A stretch of 64,000 nt of DNA from contig JAFRPG010000031.1 of assembly GCA_017429265.1 (NCBI GenBank), forward strand, positions 47,358 to 111,357, in the 5' to 3' direction. Shown piece by piece: positions 1-7,892 of this stretch (position 1 is the stretch's first letter; every line of letters starts with the position of its first letter). Source of the stretch: Clostridia bacterium. Lineage in GTDB: Bacteria; Bacillota; Clostridia; Christensenellales; Aristaeellaceae. The notes below the pieces were generated by a model. The model searched no databases, had not been told where the DNA came from, and saw only the letters and a program-made list of their open reading frames with translations. The translations under genes and the position numbers were made by a program.

Positions 1-80
1 TCTCCGCCCTCGACGCCGGCGGCAATCTGCGGCTGATGAGCGTCATGGACGGCGTGGAAGACGGGGCGATCATCGGATGA
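1..80 (+). CDS. metG: 3' end of probable methionyl-tRNA synthetase (partial)
   Basis: Only the last 25 codons are inside the window, read from base 3 to the TGA at 78-80. The translated tail (SALDAGGNLRLMS, then DGVEDGAIIG) resembles the very C-terminus of the tRNA-binding domain at the end of many bacterial methionyl-tRNA synthetases. Those end with a pattern of small residue, Leu/Ala, Asp, Gly-Asn-Leu, then Asp-Gly, Pro/Asp-Gly. The stop overlaps the next start (ATGA), so translation is probably coupled to tatD, a frequent neighbour of metG. The call rests on a short fragment plus synteny and could be wrong. Confidence 0.5.
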   Translation, partial: SALDAGGNLRLMSVMDGVEDGAIIG

Positions 81-871
81 GCGTCCCGGAACTGTTCGAC
101 ACCCACTGCCACATCGACGACAGCCGCTTCGACGCGGACCGGGAGGACCTGCACGCGCGGATGGCCGAGGCGGGCGTGACCCGCTTCGCCGTGATCGGCA
201 CGGAGCTGGCCTCCTCCCGCAGCGCGATCGACTATGCCCGCGCCCACGGAGGCGCCGTCGCCGCCGTCGGCTTCTACCCCGGCGACGCGGACGCCTTCCG
301 CGGGGCGGAGGATCTCGCAGCCCTCGCCGAATGGGCAAAGGAGCCCGAGGTCCGCGCCCTGGGCGAGATCGGCCTGGACTACCACTGGCCCGACAATCCC
401 TCCCGCGAGACCCAGCGGCGGGTCCTCTCCGAACAGCTGGAGCTGGCCTGGGAGCTCGGCCTGCCCTGCTGCTTCCACGTGCGGGACGCGCACCCGGACA
501 TGATCGAAGTCCTGCGGAAGCACCGGACACACCTGACCGGCGGCATCATGCACTGCTTCTCCGGCAGCTGGGAGACCGCGCAGGAGTATCTGCGCCTCGG
601 GTACCACATCTCCTTCGCCGGCCCGGTGACCTTCCGCAACGCGCGCAAGCTCCACGAGACGGCGGCGAAGTGCCCGGCCGAACGGATCCTGATCGAGACC
701 GACAGTCCCTACATGGCCCCCGAGCCCGTGCGCGGCAGGCGCAACGAGCCGACCTTCGTGCGGCACATCGCTGAAAGAATCGCGGAGCTGCGCGGCATCC
801 CGTACGGGGAGGCCGCCGCCCTCACGACCCGCAACGCCTGCCGCGTCTACGGCCTGCCCTTCCCCGAATAA
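77..871 (+). CDS. tatD: TatD-family metal-dependent hydrolase (DNase)
   Basis: 264 aa, the usual length for TatD. It is a TIM-barrel metallohydrolase expected in the cytoplasm; family members show 3'-5' exonuclease/DNase activity. Visible signatures are DTHCHID at residues 8-14 with metal ligands H10 and H12, GEIGLDYH at 96-103, FHVRDA near 133-138, MHCFSG near 158-163, and the final ETDSPYMAPEP around 207-217 with the conserved Asp209. The ATG overlaps the stop of the upstream gene by 4 nt. The following kinase gene begins 16 nt after its stop, so these genes are likely co-transcribed. No unusual features were seen. Family assignment is secure; the physiological substrate is not. Confidence 0.93.
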   Translation: MSVPELFDTHCHIDDSRFDADREDLHARMAEAGVTRFAVIGTELASSRSAIDYARAHGGAVAAVGFYPGDADAFRGAEDLAALAEWAKEPEVRALGEIGLDYHWPDNPSRETQRRVLSEQLELAWELGLPCCFHVRDAHPDMIEVLRKHRTHLTGGIMHCFSGSWETAQEYLRLGYHISFAGPVTFRNARKLHETAAKCPAERILIETDSPYMAPEPVRGRRNEPTFVRHIAERIAELRGIPYGEAAALTTRNACRVYGLPFPE

Positions 872-887
872 ACTGGAGGTAAACGGC

Positions 888-1808
888 ATGATCACGACGA
901 TCTGTCTCAATCCCTGCTTTGACAAGACGGTGACGGTGGACGCGATGACCGTGGGCGGCCTGCACCGGGTGCGCACCATGCGCACGGACCCCGGCGGCAA
1001 GGGCGCCAACGTCGCGAACGTCCTCTCCCGCCTCGGCGCGCCGGTGCGCTGCCTCGGCCTGGCCGGGGAGCAGGGCGCGAAGGCCTATGAGGACCTGCTG
1101 GAGAAGGCCGGCGTGCCCCAGGGCTTCCTGCACGTGTGCGGCGAGGTCCGCACGAACCTCAAGATCGTCAGCCTTGACGGCAGCGAGGTCACCGAGATCA
1201 ACGAGCCCGGCCCGATGATCCCGGAGAAGCGCCTCAACGACCTGCTGAAGGTCGTGCGGGAGAACTGCGGCGGGGACGATTTCCTCGTCCTGACCGGCTC
1301 CCTGCCGCCCGGATGCGCCGACGACACCTATGCCCGCCTCGTGCGCGCCCTGAACGTGCCCGCCGTGGTGGACGCCTCGGGCAAGAGCCTGCGGGCCTCC
1401 CTCGCCGCGCGGCCCTTCCTCGTCAAGCCGAACAAGGCCGAGCTGTGCGAGGCGGTGGGCCGGAAGCTGGAGGATCTCGGCGCGGTCGAACGGGCCGCAC
1501 GGGAGCTGATGGACGCCGGCGCGCAGCATGTGCTGGTCTCCCTCGGCGCGGAGGGCGCCCTGCTCGTGACGCCGGATAAGGTCTGGCACGCGGACGGGCT
1601 GAAGGTGAAGGTCTCCTCCACCGTGGGCGCGGGCGATGCCATGACGGCGGGCTTCGTGGCCGGCTTTGTGGAGACGGGGGACTTTGTGGAGGCTTTCCGC
1701 CGCGGCGTGGCCGCCGGGACCGCCTCCGTCATGACCGACGGGACCCAGCTGATCCGGCTGGAAGACTACGAAGCCCTGCTCGGCAGGGTGACGATCCGGG
1801 AAGTGTAA
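888..1808 (+). CDS. PfkB-family sugar kinase, 1-phosphofructokinase type
   Basis: 306 aa. The N-terminus TICLNPCFDKT is typical of the 1-phosphofructokinase/tagatose-6-phosphate kinase branch of the ribokinase (PfkB) superfamily. PGGKGANVAN near residues 36-45 is the sugar-binding signature. VGAGDAMTAGF near 246-256 is the PfkB C-terminal signature, with Asp250 as the probable catalytic base and the anion hole just before it. Expected reaction: ATP-dependent phosphorylation of a phosphosugar such as fructose 1-phosphate. Ribosome site GGAGG lies 9 nt before the ATG. There is no PTS fructose transporter or DeoR regulator nearby, so the substrate is open and no gene symbol is given. It sits in a housekeeping operon with tatD. 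Confidence 0.88.
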   Translation: MITTICLNPCFDKTVTVDAMTVGGLHRVRTMRTDPGGKGANVANVLSRLGAPVRCLGLAGEQGAKAYEDLLEKAGVPQGFLHVCGEVRTNLKIVSLDGSEVTEINEPGPMIPEKRLNDLLKVVRENCGGDDFLVLTGSLPPGCADDTYARLVRALNVPAVVDASGKSLRASLAARPFLVKPNKAELCEAVGRKLEDLGAVERAARELMDAGAQHVLVSLGAEGALLVTPDKVWHADGLKVKVSSTVGAGDAMTAGFVAGFVETGDFVEAFRRGVAAGTASVMTDGTQLIRLEDYEALLGRVTIREV

Positions 1809-1811
1809 GCG

Positions 1812-2267
1812 GTGTGGCTGTTTCGCAGGCACGAGATCCTCAGTGACGGGACAATCGACCTGATCCCCGTCCGGGACTGGAAGGCCGAGCCCGAGATGGG
1901 CTTCGGCGAGGAATTCAACTGGATCATCGCGCCCTGCGGCATGCGGGACGAGATGGGCCGGATCAACCTGCGCCTCGGGGAGAGCCCGTGCGTGTACGTC
2001 TTCGGCCACATCGGCTACCACGTGGACCCGCCCTACCGCGGACACCGGTACGCCGAGCGCGCCTGCCGCCTCCTGCAGCCGCTGATCCGGCGCAGGGGCA
2101 AGAGCAGCGTGGTCATCACCTGCGACCCGGACAACATCCCGAGTCGGAAGACCTGCGAGGCCCTCGGCTGCGAGCTGGAGCGCACGGTGAAGGTGCCGGA
2201 CTGGATCCGGGAGAGCTGGTCGATCAGCGCGGTGAAGTGCCGCTATATCTGGCGGATGGACCCTTGA
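1812..2267 (+). CDS. GNAT-family N-acetyltransferase
   Basis: 151 aa, starting at a GTG only 3 nt after the previous stop. The central stretch GHIGYHVDPPYRGHRYA (about residues 65-81) matches acetyl-CoA-binding motif A of GNAT enzymes (V-x-P-x-x-R-G-x-G-x-A), with a variant R-G-H-R-Y in place of R-G-x-G. Downstream, ITCDPDNIPSRKTCEALG fits the motif B pattern with a conserved Asn before the Ser. The substrate is not deducible. The start codon is an inference: no in-frame ATG lies earlier, and the GTG keeps the N-terminal strand intact. It is co-directional and closely packed with its neighbours. Confidence 0.8.
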   Translation: MWLFRRHEILSDGTIDLIPVRDWKAEPEMGFGEEFNWIIAPCGMRDEMGRINLRLGESPCVYVFGHIGYHVDPPYRGHRYAERACRLLQPLIRRRGKSSVVITCDPDNIPSRKTCEALGCELERTVKVPDWIRESWSISAVKCRYIWRMDP

Positions 2268-2286
2268 CAGACGGGAGGACGGGAAC

Positions 2287-3066
2287 ATGCGGGCGGAGAT
2301 AGCCGGGACCACGGTCCATTACGAGCTGACGGGCAGCGGGGAGAAGCGAGTCGTGCTCCTGCACGGCTGGGGCTGCTCCGCCGCGCTGATGCGCTCCGCT
2401 GCGTCCGCGCTCGAGGACGGCATGCGCGTGCTGGCCGTCGATTTCCCCGCCTTCGGGGAGAGCGGCCGTCCGCCGGAGCCCTGGGGCGTGCCGGAGTACG
2501 CGGCCTGCCTGCGGGAACTGCTGGAGCGGCTGGACTTCCTGCCCTGCAGCGCGGTGGCCCATTCCTTCGGCGGGCGCGTGGCGATCTGGCTGGCCTCGGA
2601 GGACCCCTCCCTGTTTGAAAAGCTGGTCATCACCGGCGGGGCGGGCATCCGCAAGCCGCAGACCGAGGAGGGAAAGCGCCGCTCGGAGGCGTTTCAGCGG
2701 AAGAAGAAGCTGGCGGAGGCGCTGGGCCGGATCCCGCTGCTCAAAGGCACGGCCGACAGGTGCGCGGAGAAGCTCCGGCGAAAGTACGGCTCCGCGGACT
2801 ACAACGCCCTTGACGAGGAGATGCGCAAAACCTTCGTGAAGGTCATCAGCCTCGACCTGGCGGACCGGCTGCCGTGCATCAAGCAGCCCACCCTTCTCCT
2901 CTGGGGAGACCGGGACACCGAGACGCCCCTGTGGATGGGCCAGCGGATGGAGCGGGAGATCCCCGACGCGGGCCTGGTCGTGCTCGAGGGCGGGACGCAC
3001 TTCGCCTACCTCGAGCAGGCGGCGCGGTTCAATACGATTGTCAGACGATTCCTGATGGGGGAGTGA
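2287..3066 (+). CDS. Alpha/beta-hydrolase fold enzyme
   Basis: 259 aa, a compact soluble serine hydrolase. LLHGWG (His26, oxyanion-hole region), the nucleophile elbow AHSFGG with Ser93, the acid in LLWGDRDTETP (Asp208 or Asp210) and the base in GGTHFAYLEQ (His238) give a complete catalytic triad in the standard order. A lid segment rich in Lys/Arg lies between residues about 130 and 185. Start supported by GGGAGG 8 nt before the ATG. No signal peptide, so presumed cytoplasmic. Substrate unknown; it sits directly before two cell-wall genes and may simply be operon-linked to them. Confidence 0.88.
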   Translation: MRAEIAGTTVHYELTGSGEKRVVLLHGWGCSAALMRSAASALEDGMRVLAVDFPAFGESGRPPEPWGVPEYAACLRELLERLDFLPCSAVAHSFGGRVAIWLASEDPSLFEKLVITGGAGIRKPQTEEGKRRSEAFQRKKKLAEALGRIPLLKGTADRCAEKLRRKYGSADYNALDEEMRKTFVKVISLDLADRLPCIKQPTLLLWGDRDTETPLWMGQRMEREIPDAGLVVLEGGTHFAYLEQAARFNTIVRRFLMGE

Positions 3067-3070
3067 ACGG

Positions 3071-4636
3071 ATGAACTGGAGCAGCATTGCGGCGGCGGTC
3101 GGCCTGGCGGTCGGCTGCGCGCTGGCCTCGCGCGTTCTCCTGCACTATGACCAGCTGGAGAGCTATCAGTTCCGGGGCTATTTCCGCTCGCTGCGGCGCA
3201 ACCGGCGGCGCGCGGTGCTGCCGGGTGCCATCCTGTGCGCGGGCGCCCTCCTCCTGTGGCTCTGCCTGCGGGGCACTTCCTGGGGCGGCTTCGCGGCCGG
3301 GCCGGTATTGATCGCCCTCGGCTGGGCCGTGCAGAAGCTGACGCGCCCGAAACAGGAAAAGAAAAAGTTCGCGGTCACGGCGCGCGTGAAGCGCCTCTTT
3401 GCGGCTCTGATCCTTGTGCTGCTCGCGGCGTGCCTGCTGACGCCGGAGGACTGGCGCTGGCCGATCCCCCTGCTCCTGCCCCTGTGGGTGGCTCTGGCCA
3501 AGGCCGTCGCCTGGCCGGTGGAGCGCGGCATCTATGAGCTGTATTTCCAGAGCGCGCGGCGGATCCTGAAGGCCCGGTCCGACCTGATCAAAATCGGCAT
3601 CACGGGCTCCTTCGGCAAGACCAGCGTGAAGTTCATCCTGAACACCCTGCTCTCGGAGGAGTACCAGGTGCTGGCGACCCCGGCGAGCTTCAACACGCCG
3701 ATGGGCCTGACCCGGGTGATCCGGGAGAGGCTCCGGCCGGCGCACCGGATCTTCCTGGCGGAGATGGGCGCGCGGCACCGCGGGGACATCCGCGAACTGT
3801 GCCGCCTCGTGCACCCGGACCACGGCGTGCTGACGAGCGTCGGCGCGCAGCACCTGGACACCTTCGGCACGCTGGAGCGGATCATCGAGACAAAGTATGA
3901 CCTGATCCGGGCAATCCCGGCGGAGGGCATCCGCTTCTTCCCCGACGACGGGGACATCTGCCGCCGCCTCTACGACCGGACGGACGGCGAAAAGCGCCTG
4001 GCGAGCCTGACCCGGACGCAGGGTGCGGACGTCTGGGCGGAGAACATCGCGGTCTCGGCCCGGGGCAGCAGCTTTGACCTGTGCACGGCGGACGGCGGGC
4101 GCGCGGCCTGCGAGACAAAGCTCCTCGGCGCGCACAATATCCAGAACATCCTGCTTGCGGCAAGCGTCTGCCTGGCTTTGGGCATGACGCTGCGGCAGGT
4201 CAGCCGCGGCATCGCGCGCCTGGAACCGGTGGAGCACCGCCTGCAGCTGATCGAGCGGCCCGGCGGCATCACCCTGATCGACGACGCTTTCAACTCGAAC
4301 CCGGCCGGGGCTTCCCGGGCCCTCGACGTGCTGAAGGCCTTCCCGCCGCGGCGCATCATCGTCACGCCCGGCATGGTGGAGCTCGGCGCGCGGGAGGCGG
4401 AGTACAACCGCCGCTTCGGCGAGCAGATGGCCTCCTCGGCCGACATTGCGATCCTGGTCGGGCCGCGGCACACCGCCCCGATCCGCGAAGGCCTGCTGGC
4501 GGCCGGCTTCCCGGAAAAGGAGATCCGCACCGTGCAGAGCCTGACCGAGGCGGCGGAGGTCATGCGTGCCCTCGCCGTGCCCGGCGACACCGTCCTTTTC
4601 GAGAACGACCTGCCGGACAACTATTCCGAGACTTGA
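3071..4636 (+). CDS. Membrane-anchored Mur ligase (MurF-like)
   Basis: 521 aa. About the first 150 residues contain hydrophobic segments typical of membrane helices (near 5-20, 50-65, 70-90 and 113-150). They are followed by a Mur-ligase ATPase core with P-loop ITGSFGKTS at 177-185 and a C-terminal ligase domain (PGMVELG, then a typical final Rossmann segment). In the cytoplasm or on its membrane face it would join an amino acid or dipeptide to a UDP-linked precursor. The next gene encodes D-Ala-D-Ala ligase, so a MurF role (adding D-Ala-D-Ala to the tripeptide) is the natural inference. The usual MurF N-terminal uridine-binding domain is not apparent and the membrane part takes its place. 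Starts 4 nt after the hydrolase stop. Confidence 0.82.
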   Translation: MNWSSIAAAVGLAVGCALASRVLLHYDQLESYQFRGYFRSLRRNRRRAVLPGAILCAGALLLWLCLRGTSWGGFAAGPVLIALGWAVQKLTRPKQEKKKFAVTARVKRLFAALILVLLAACLLTPEDWRWPIPLLLPLWVALAKAVAWPVERGIYELYFQSARRILKARSDLIKIGITGSFGKTSVKFILNTLLSEEYQVLATPASFNTPMGLTRVIRERLRPAHRIFLAEMGARHRGDIRELCRLVHPDHGVLTSVGAQHLDTFGTLERIIETKYDLIRAIPAEGIRFFPDDGDICRRLYDRTDGEKRLASLTRTQGADVWAENIAVSARGSSFDLCTADGGRAACETKLLGAHNIQNILLAASVCLALGMTLRQVSRGIARLEPVEHRLQLIERPGGITLIDDAFNSNPAGASRALDVLKAFPPRRIIVTPGMVELGAREAEYNRRFGEQMASSADIAILVGPRHTAPIREGLLAAGFPEKEIRTVQSLTEAAEVMRALAVPGDTVLFENDLPDNYSET

Positions 4637-4653
4637 GAAACGAGGGATTCCCG

Positions 4654-5868
4654 ATGGCGAAGATTCAGCTGGGCGTTTTCTTCGGTTCCCGCAGCTGCGA
4701 GCGCGAGGTGTCGATCATCTCCGCCGTGCAGCTGATGAACCATGTGAACCCCGAAAAGTATGACGTGATCCCGGTCTACATCGCCCCGGACGGCCGCTGG
4801 TACACCGGCGACGCCCTGCGCAGCACCGCGTTCTTCACCGACTTCAAGGAGGAAAAGGTGCAGGAGGTCCATCTGGACCTGACCGCCGGCAGCGGGGCGC
4901 TGACCGCCTTCCGCCCGGGCAAGGGCCTCTTCGGCAAGCCGGAGCTGGTCATCGTGGCCCGCCTGGAGGTCTGCGTGCTGGTCATGCACGGTCTCCACGG
5001 CGAGGACGGCACCCTGCAGGGCCTGCTGGAGCTGGCCAACCTGCCCTACACCTCCACCGGCGTGGCGGGCAGCGCGGTGGGCATGGACAAGATCATGATG
5101 AAGCAGCTGTTCCGCGGCTGCGGCTTCCCGACGCTGCCCGGGCGCTGGTTCACCCGGGACAGCTTCCGGAAGAACGAGGAGGCCGCCGTCAGGGAGATCG
5201 AGGAGCTGGGCTATCCGGTGTATGTGAAGCCCGCGAACCTCGGCTCCTCCATCGGCGTGAGCCGCGCGGACGACCGGGAGGGCCTGCTGGACTCCCTGGA
5301 GCTGGCCTTTGAGTACGACCGCCGCGTCCTGATCGAGAAGGGCCTCGACCGCCCGATCGAGCTCAACTGCTCGGTCCTCGGCTTCGACAGCGAGACCGAG
5401 GCCTCCCCGGTGGAGATGCCCATCTCCCACGAGGAGACGCTGACCTTCGCTGAGAAGTACCTCAGCGGCGGCGGCACCAAGGCCGGCGGCATGGCCAGCC
5501 TGAGCCGTGTCCTGCCCGCGCCGATCCCCGAGGACCTGCGCGACCGCATCCAGTCCCTCTCGAAGGACATCTTCCGCGCTCTCGACTGCAAGGGCGTCGT
5601 GCGCATCGACTACATGTGGGACCGCGCCACGGAGGAACTGTGGATCACGGAGATCAACACGATCCCGGGCTCCCTGGCCTTCTACCTCTGGGAGGCGGCG
5701 GGCGTCAAGTACAGCGCGCTGATCGACCGGATGGTGGAGTATGCGAAAAAGGCCCACAAGGAGAAGAACGATCGCAATTATGCCTATACCTCCGACATCC
5801 TCAAGGGCGTGAAGGTCGGGGCGAAGGGGGCCAAGGGCGCGAAGGGCGCCAAGGGAAGCAAGTTCTGA
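4654..5868 (+). CDS. ddl: D-alanine--D-alanine ligase
   Basis: 404 aa, somewhat longer than the usual 340-380. ATP-grasp enzyme making D-Ala-D-Ala for peptidoglycan in the cytoplasm. The N-terminal FFGSRSCEREVSI (about 9-21) matches the Ddl substrate-binding loop, which is normally G-G-x-S-x-E-x-x-V-S. HGLHGEDGTLQG lies near 112-123, KPANLGSSIGVS begins near 192, and ITEINTIPG near 331-339 holds the metal-binding Glu and Asn. The start is the ATG after GAGGG, giving a normal N-terminus; the reading frame is open further upstream but that part overlaps the Mur ligase. An odd C-terminal tail of alternating Ala-Lys-Gly triplets (about residues 387-403) is not part of the enzyme core. Confidence 0.93.
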   Translation: MAKIQLGVFFGSRSCEREVSIISAVQLMNHVNPEKYDVIPVYIAPDGRWYTGDALRSTAFFTDFKEEKVQEVHLDLTAGSGALTAFRPGKGLFGKPELVIVARLEVCVLVMHGLHGEDGTLQGLLELANLPYTSTGVAGSAVGMDKIMMKQLFRGCGFPTLPGRWFTRDSFRKNEEAAVREIEELGYPVYVKPANLGSSIGVSRADDREGLLDSLELAFEYDRRVLIEKGLDRPIELNCSVLGFDSETEASPVEMPISHEETLTFAEKYLSGGGTKAGGMASLSRVLPAPIPEDLRDRIQSLSKDIFRALDCKGVVRIDYMWDRATEELWITEINTIPGSLAFYLWEAAGVKYSALIDRMVEYAKKAHKEKNDRNYAYTSDILKGVKVGAKGAKGAKGAKGSKF

Positions 5869-5891
5869 CGGACGGAAGGGAGACGGTCATC

Positions 5892-6818
5892 ATGCGGAAG
5901 ATCCTGATCATCCTGGCGGCGGTCCTGATCGCGGCCTGCCCGGCCTGCGCGGCGGCGGAGACGGTCGAAAGCGAGGAGAGCGGCATGTTTGTGTTCGCGG
6001 ACGCGATCCCCGAGGCGGACCGCATGGTCATCAAGGAGAAGGGCACGGTCGAGCGCATCGCCTATCCCTCCCGCGACTACGCGGGTGACGGGGCGGAGAT
6101 CACCAAGCACGCCGTCGTCTACCTGCCCTTCGGCTACAGCGCGGACGGGGAGTATGACGTGCTCGTGCTCTGCCACGGCGTCGGCGGCACGGAGGACGAA
6201 TGGTCCTTCGGCCGGACCCTGAGCATCGGCCGGACCCTGACGGACAACCTGATCGCCCGCGGCGAGGTCCGCCCGCTGATCATCGTCATGCCCAACGGCC
6301 GCTCCTGCGCGAACTGCTACGACACCAGCATGGAAAACGCCGCCGCGTTCTATGTCTTCGGCCAGGAGATCCGCAACGACCTGCTGCCGTGGATGGACAG
6401 CCACTACGCCACCTGGGCCGCGAAGCACCCGGACGATCCCGCGGTCCGCGAGCACCGGGCGATGGCCGGCCTGTCCATGGGCGGCATGCAGACGATCAAC
6501 ATCGGCCTGTGCGAGTGCCTGGATCTCTTCGCGTGGTTCGGTGCCTTCTCGGCGGCCCCGACCAGCTATGAGGCCTCCCGCATCAGGGCGGAGATCGCGA
6601 AGTTCCCGGACCTGGAGATCCGCTACTTCTACAGCATCTGCGGGCTGGAAGACGGCCTGTACTTCGCGGGCTCCGGCGCGGCGAAGAACCTCCCGGCCGT
6701 CTGCGACCGCTTCACGGAGGAGAACTGGCACTGGCAGGAGCGCCACGGCGGCCACGACTTCAACATCTGGAATCTCGGCCTGTACAACTTCCTGCGGATC
6801 TACGGCGGGGAGCGCTGA
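5892..6818 (+). CDS. Secreted esterase, alpha/beta-hydrolase (esterase D/feruloyl-esterase type)
   Basis: 308 aa. The first 22 or so residues (MRKILIILAAVLIAACPACA) form a Sec signal peptide; the Cys residues lack a clear lipobox, so release or loose anchoring is possible. The mature part resembles the putative esterase family of carbohydrate and feruloyl esterases: VYLPFGY, LVLCHGVGG, a nucleophile elbow AGLSMGG with Ser195, and a late His in GGHDFNIW. Likely role is removal of an acyl or aryl ester from an extracellular glycan, but no substrate can be read from the sequence. It follows ddl by 23 nt and ends at a strong terminator, so it is probably the last gene of the operon. Confidence 0.85.
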   Translation: MRKILIILAAVLIAACPACAAAETVESEESGMFVFADAIPEADRMVIKEKGTVERIAYPSRDYAGDGAEITKHAVVYLPFGYSADGEYDVLVLCHGVGGTEDEWSFGRTLSIGRTLTDNLIARGEVRPLIIVMPNGRSCANCYDTSMENAAAFYVFGQEIRNDLLPWMDSHYATWAAKHPDDPAVREHRAMAGLSMGGMQTINIGLCECLDLFAWFGAFSAAPTSYEASRIRAEIAKFPDLEIRYFYSICGLEDGLYFAGSGAAKNLPAVCDRFTEENWHWQERHGGHDFNIWNLGLYNFLRIYGGER

Positions 6819-6837
6819 CAGGAGACAAATCCCATCG

Positions 6838-6869
6838 GACAGAGGTCATCACCGGCCTCTGTCTTTTTT
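6838..6869 (+). terminator. Rho-independent terminator of the ddl/esterase operon
   Basis: Perfect 8-bp stem GACAGAGG (6838-6845) with CCTCTGTC (6856-6863), 10-nt loop, followed directly by six T residues (6864-6869). It lies 20 nt after the esterase stop. Confidence 0.9.
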
Positions 6870-6910
6870 GCGGCTTCGCGGAAAATGCGGGAAAAGCAGA
6901 AGGGCGGGGA

Positions 6911-7098
6911 TTCGCGCTCTGCGGAGCGCGCCAGGGGCTTTCCGATCGCCCCTGGACCCTTCGGGATCGCCTTTTCCTTGTTTGGTATTGGGCAAAGTAA
7001 CGTTGATAAAACCTTGCAATACCAGAGCCTATCATGAACGGGACGGCGCCGAAGGAGTCCAGAGGGCGATCGGAAAGCTCTGGTGCGCCCGCAGGCGC
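6911..7098. repeat. Palindromic intergenic repeat, copy 1
   Basis: About 188 bp, nearly identical to the copy at 7192-7446. Its left part has a hairpin of GCGCTCTGCGGAGCGC followed by CCAGGGGCTTTCCGATCG (6931-6948). Its right part carries the inverted counterpart CGATCGGAAAGCTCTGG (7067-7083) followed by a second hairpin GCGCCCGCAGGCGC (7085-7098). Similarity to copy 2 continues about 35 bp further right. No credible coding potential or transposase. The layout (terminal inverted repeats without a gene) resembles a small non-autonomous mobile element or REP-like element. This and copy 2 fill the 727-bp gap between the esterase and the reverse-strand operon. Confidence 0.8.
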
Positions 7099-7191
7099 AT
7101 TCCCTCACCAACGGAATTTCCCTAACTAAACGTGAAGAACCTCTTTTTGTGACTGTCCACGGAAAGCTCAGGGAAACCATATGGGAGGGGG

Positions 7192-7446
7192 TTCGCGCTC
7201 TGCGGAGCGCGCCAGGGGCTTTCCGATCGATCCGGGGCTGCCGCCCATTCTCCGCTGAAAACTGTCCCCCGGACAGTTTTCCGGGCGCTCCGAATCCCTG
7301 GACCCTTCGGGATCGCCTCTTTCTTGTTTGGTATTGGGCAAAGTAACGTTGATAAAACCTTGCAATTCCAGAGCCTATCATGAACGGGACGGCGCCGAAG
7401 GAGTCCAGAGGGCGATCGGAAAGCCCTCTGGTGCGCCCGCAGGCGC
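7192..7446. repeat. Palindromic intergenic repeat, copy 2 (with 67-bp insert)
   Basis: Second copy of the element, same ends (7212-7229 and 7413-7431 in inverted orientation). It differs mainly by about 67 extra bases near 7230-7296. That insert contains a perfect hairpin, GAAAACTGTCC (7257-7267) and GGACAGTTTTC (7271-7281) with a CCC loop. Single-base differences from copy 1 elsewhere show the copies are not an assembly duplication. Confidence 0.8.
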
Positions 7447-7503
7447 ATCCCCTCATCAACAGAGTTTCCTGAGTGAACGTGAAAAGCTGTCCTTTTGCAT
7501 GCG

Positions 7504-7529
7504 AAAACCCGCCGCTTCGGTGCGGCGGG
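7504..7529 (-). terminator. Terminator of the reverse-strand operon
   Basis: On the minus strand an 8-bp GC stem (CCCGCCGC paired with GCGGCGGG at 7508-7515 and 7522-7529, six-base loop) is followed by TTTT (complement of 7504-7507). It lies just after the stop of the small membrane protein gene, so it should end the long operon that starts at 16196. Confidence 0.75.
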
Positions 7530-7545
7530 CGCGGGATGCGGGGGC

Positions 7546-7872
7546 TCAGCGCACCCGGTATTTCGCCTCGATCCGGCGGTAGCCGAAAATCAGCAGCGGG
7601 ACGCCGACAAAGGTGCCCGCGGCGATGACGATGCCTGCGGCACCCGGATGGAAAACGCCGACGACCGTGCCGGCCCAGTAGATGAGAGAGAAGACGATCC
7701 ACAGGATGCCGTTGGCCCGGTTGTAGGCACGGACATCGGTGATCTCCTCCTTCTTCACCGTGATGCCGGACCAGAACCACATGGGCTCCTTCCGTCGCCA
7801 GGCGTAGACCCCGATGCCGGTGATCAGCAGACTGCAGGGGACCATCACGACCAGCCAGAACACGGTTTCCAC
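7546..7872 (-). CDS. Small membrane protein, function unknown
   Basis: 108 aa from the preferred GTG start. An ATG two codons upstream (7878) is only 1 nt from the GGAGG site, whereas the GTG at 7872 is spaced 7 nt. Three likely membrane helices: about residues 5-22, 53-72 and 75-95. A conserved-looking loop holds ITVKKEEITDVRAYNRANG between the first and second helices. Similar small proteins are widespread in Clostridia without known function, and a distant relation to SdpI/DUF3784-like proteins is possible but unproven. It is the last gene of the operon, 20 nt after the actin-like protein gene. Confidence 0.7.
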   Translation of the reverse strand: METVFWLVVMVPCSLLITGIGVYAWRRKEPMWFWSGITVKKEEITDVRAYNRANGILWIVFSLIYWAGTVVGVFHPGAAGIVIAAGTFVGVPLLIFGYRRIEAKYRVR

Positions 7873-7892
7873 GGGCATGCCTCCTTCCGCCC

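Noticed and set aside
822..2312. Long open frame on the minus strand across the sugar kinase and GNAT genes
   Set aside because: Anti-sense shadow of GC-rich genes; no ribosome site, no family motifs, His/Arg/Ala-rich composition.
6911..7446. CRISPR-like or tandem array
   Set aside because: Only two long copies with different lengths and no regular short repeats or cas genes.
6800..7780. Minus-strand frame covering the intergenic repeats
   Set aside because: The translation simply repeats with the DNA repeats and runs into the terminator and the next gene; repeats of this kind are non-coding.
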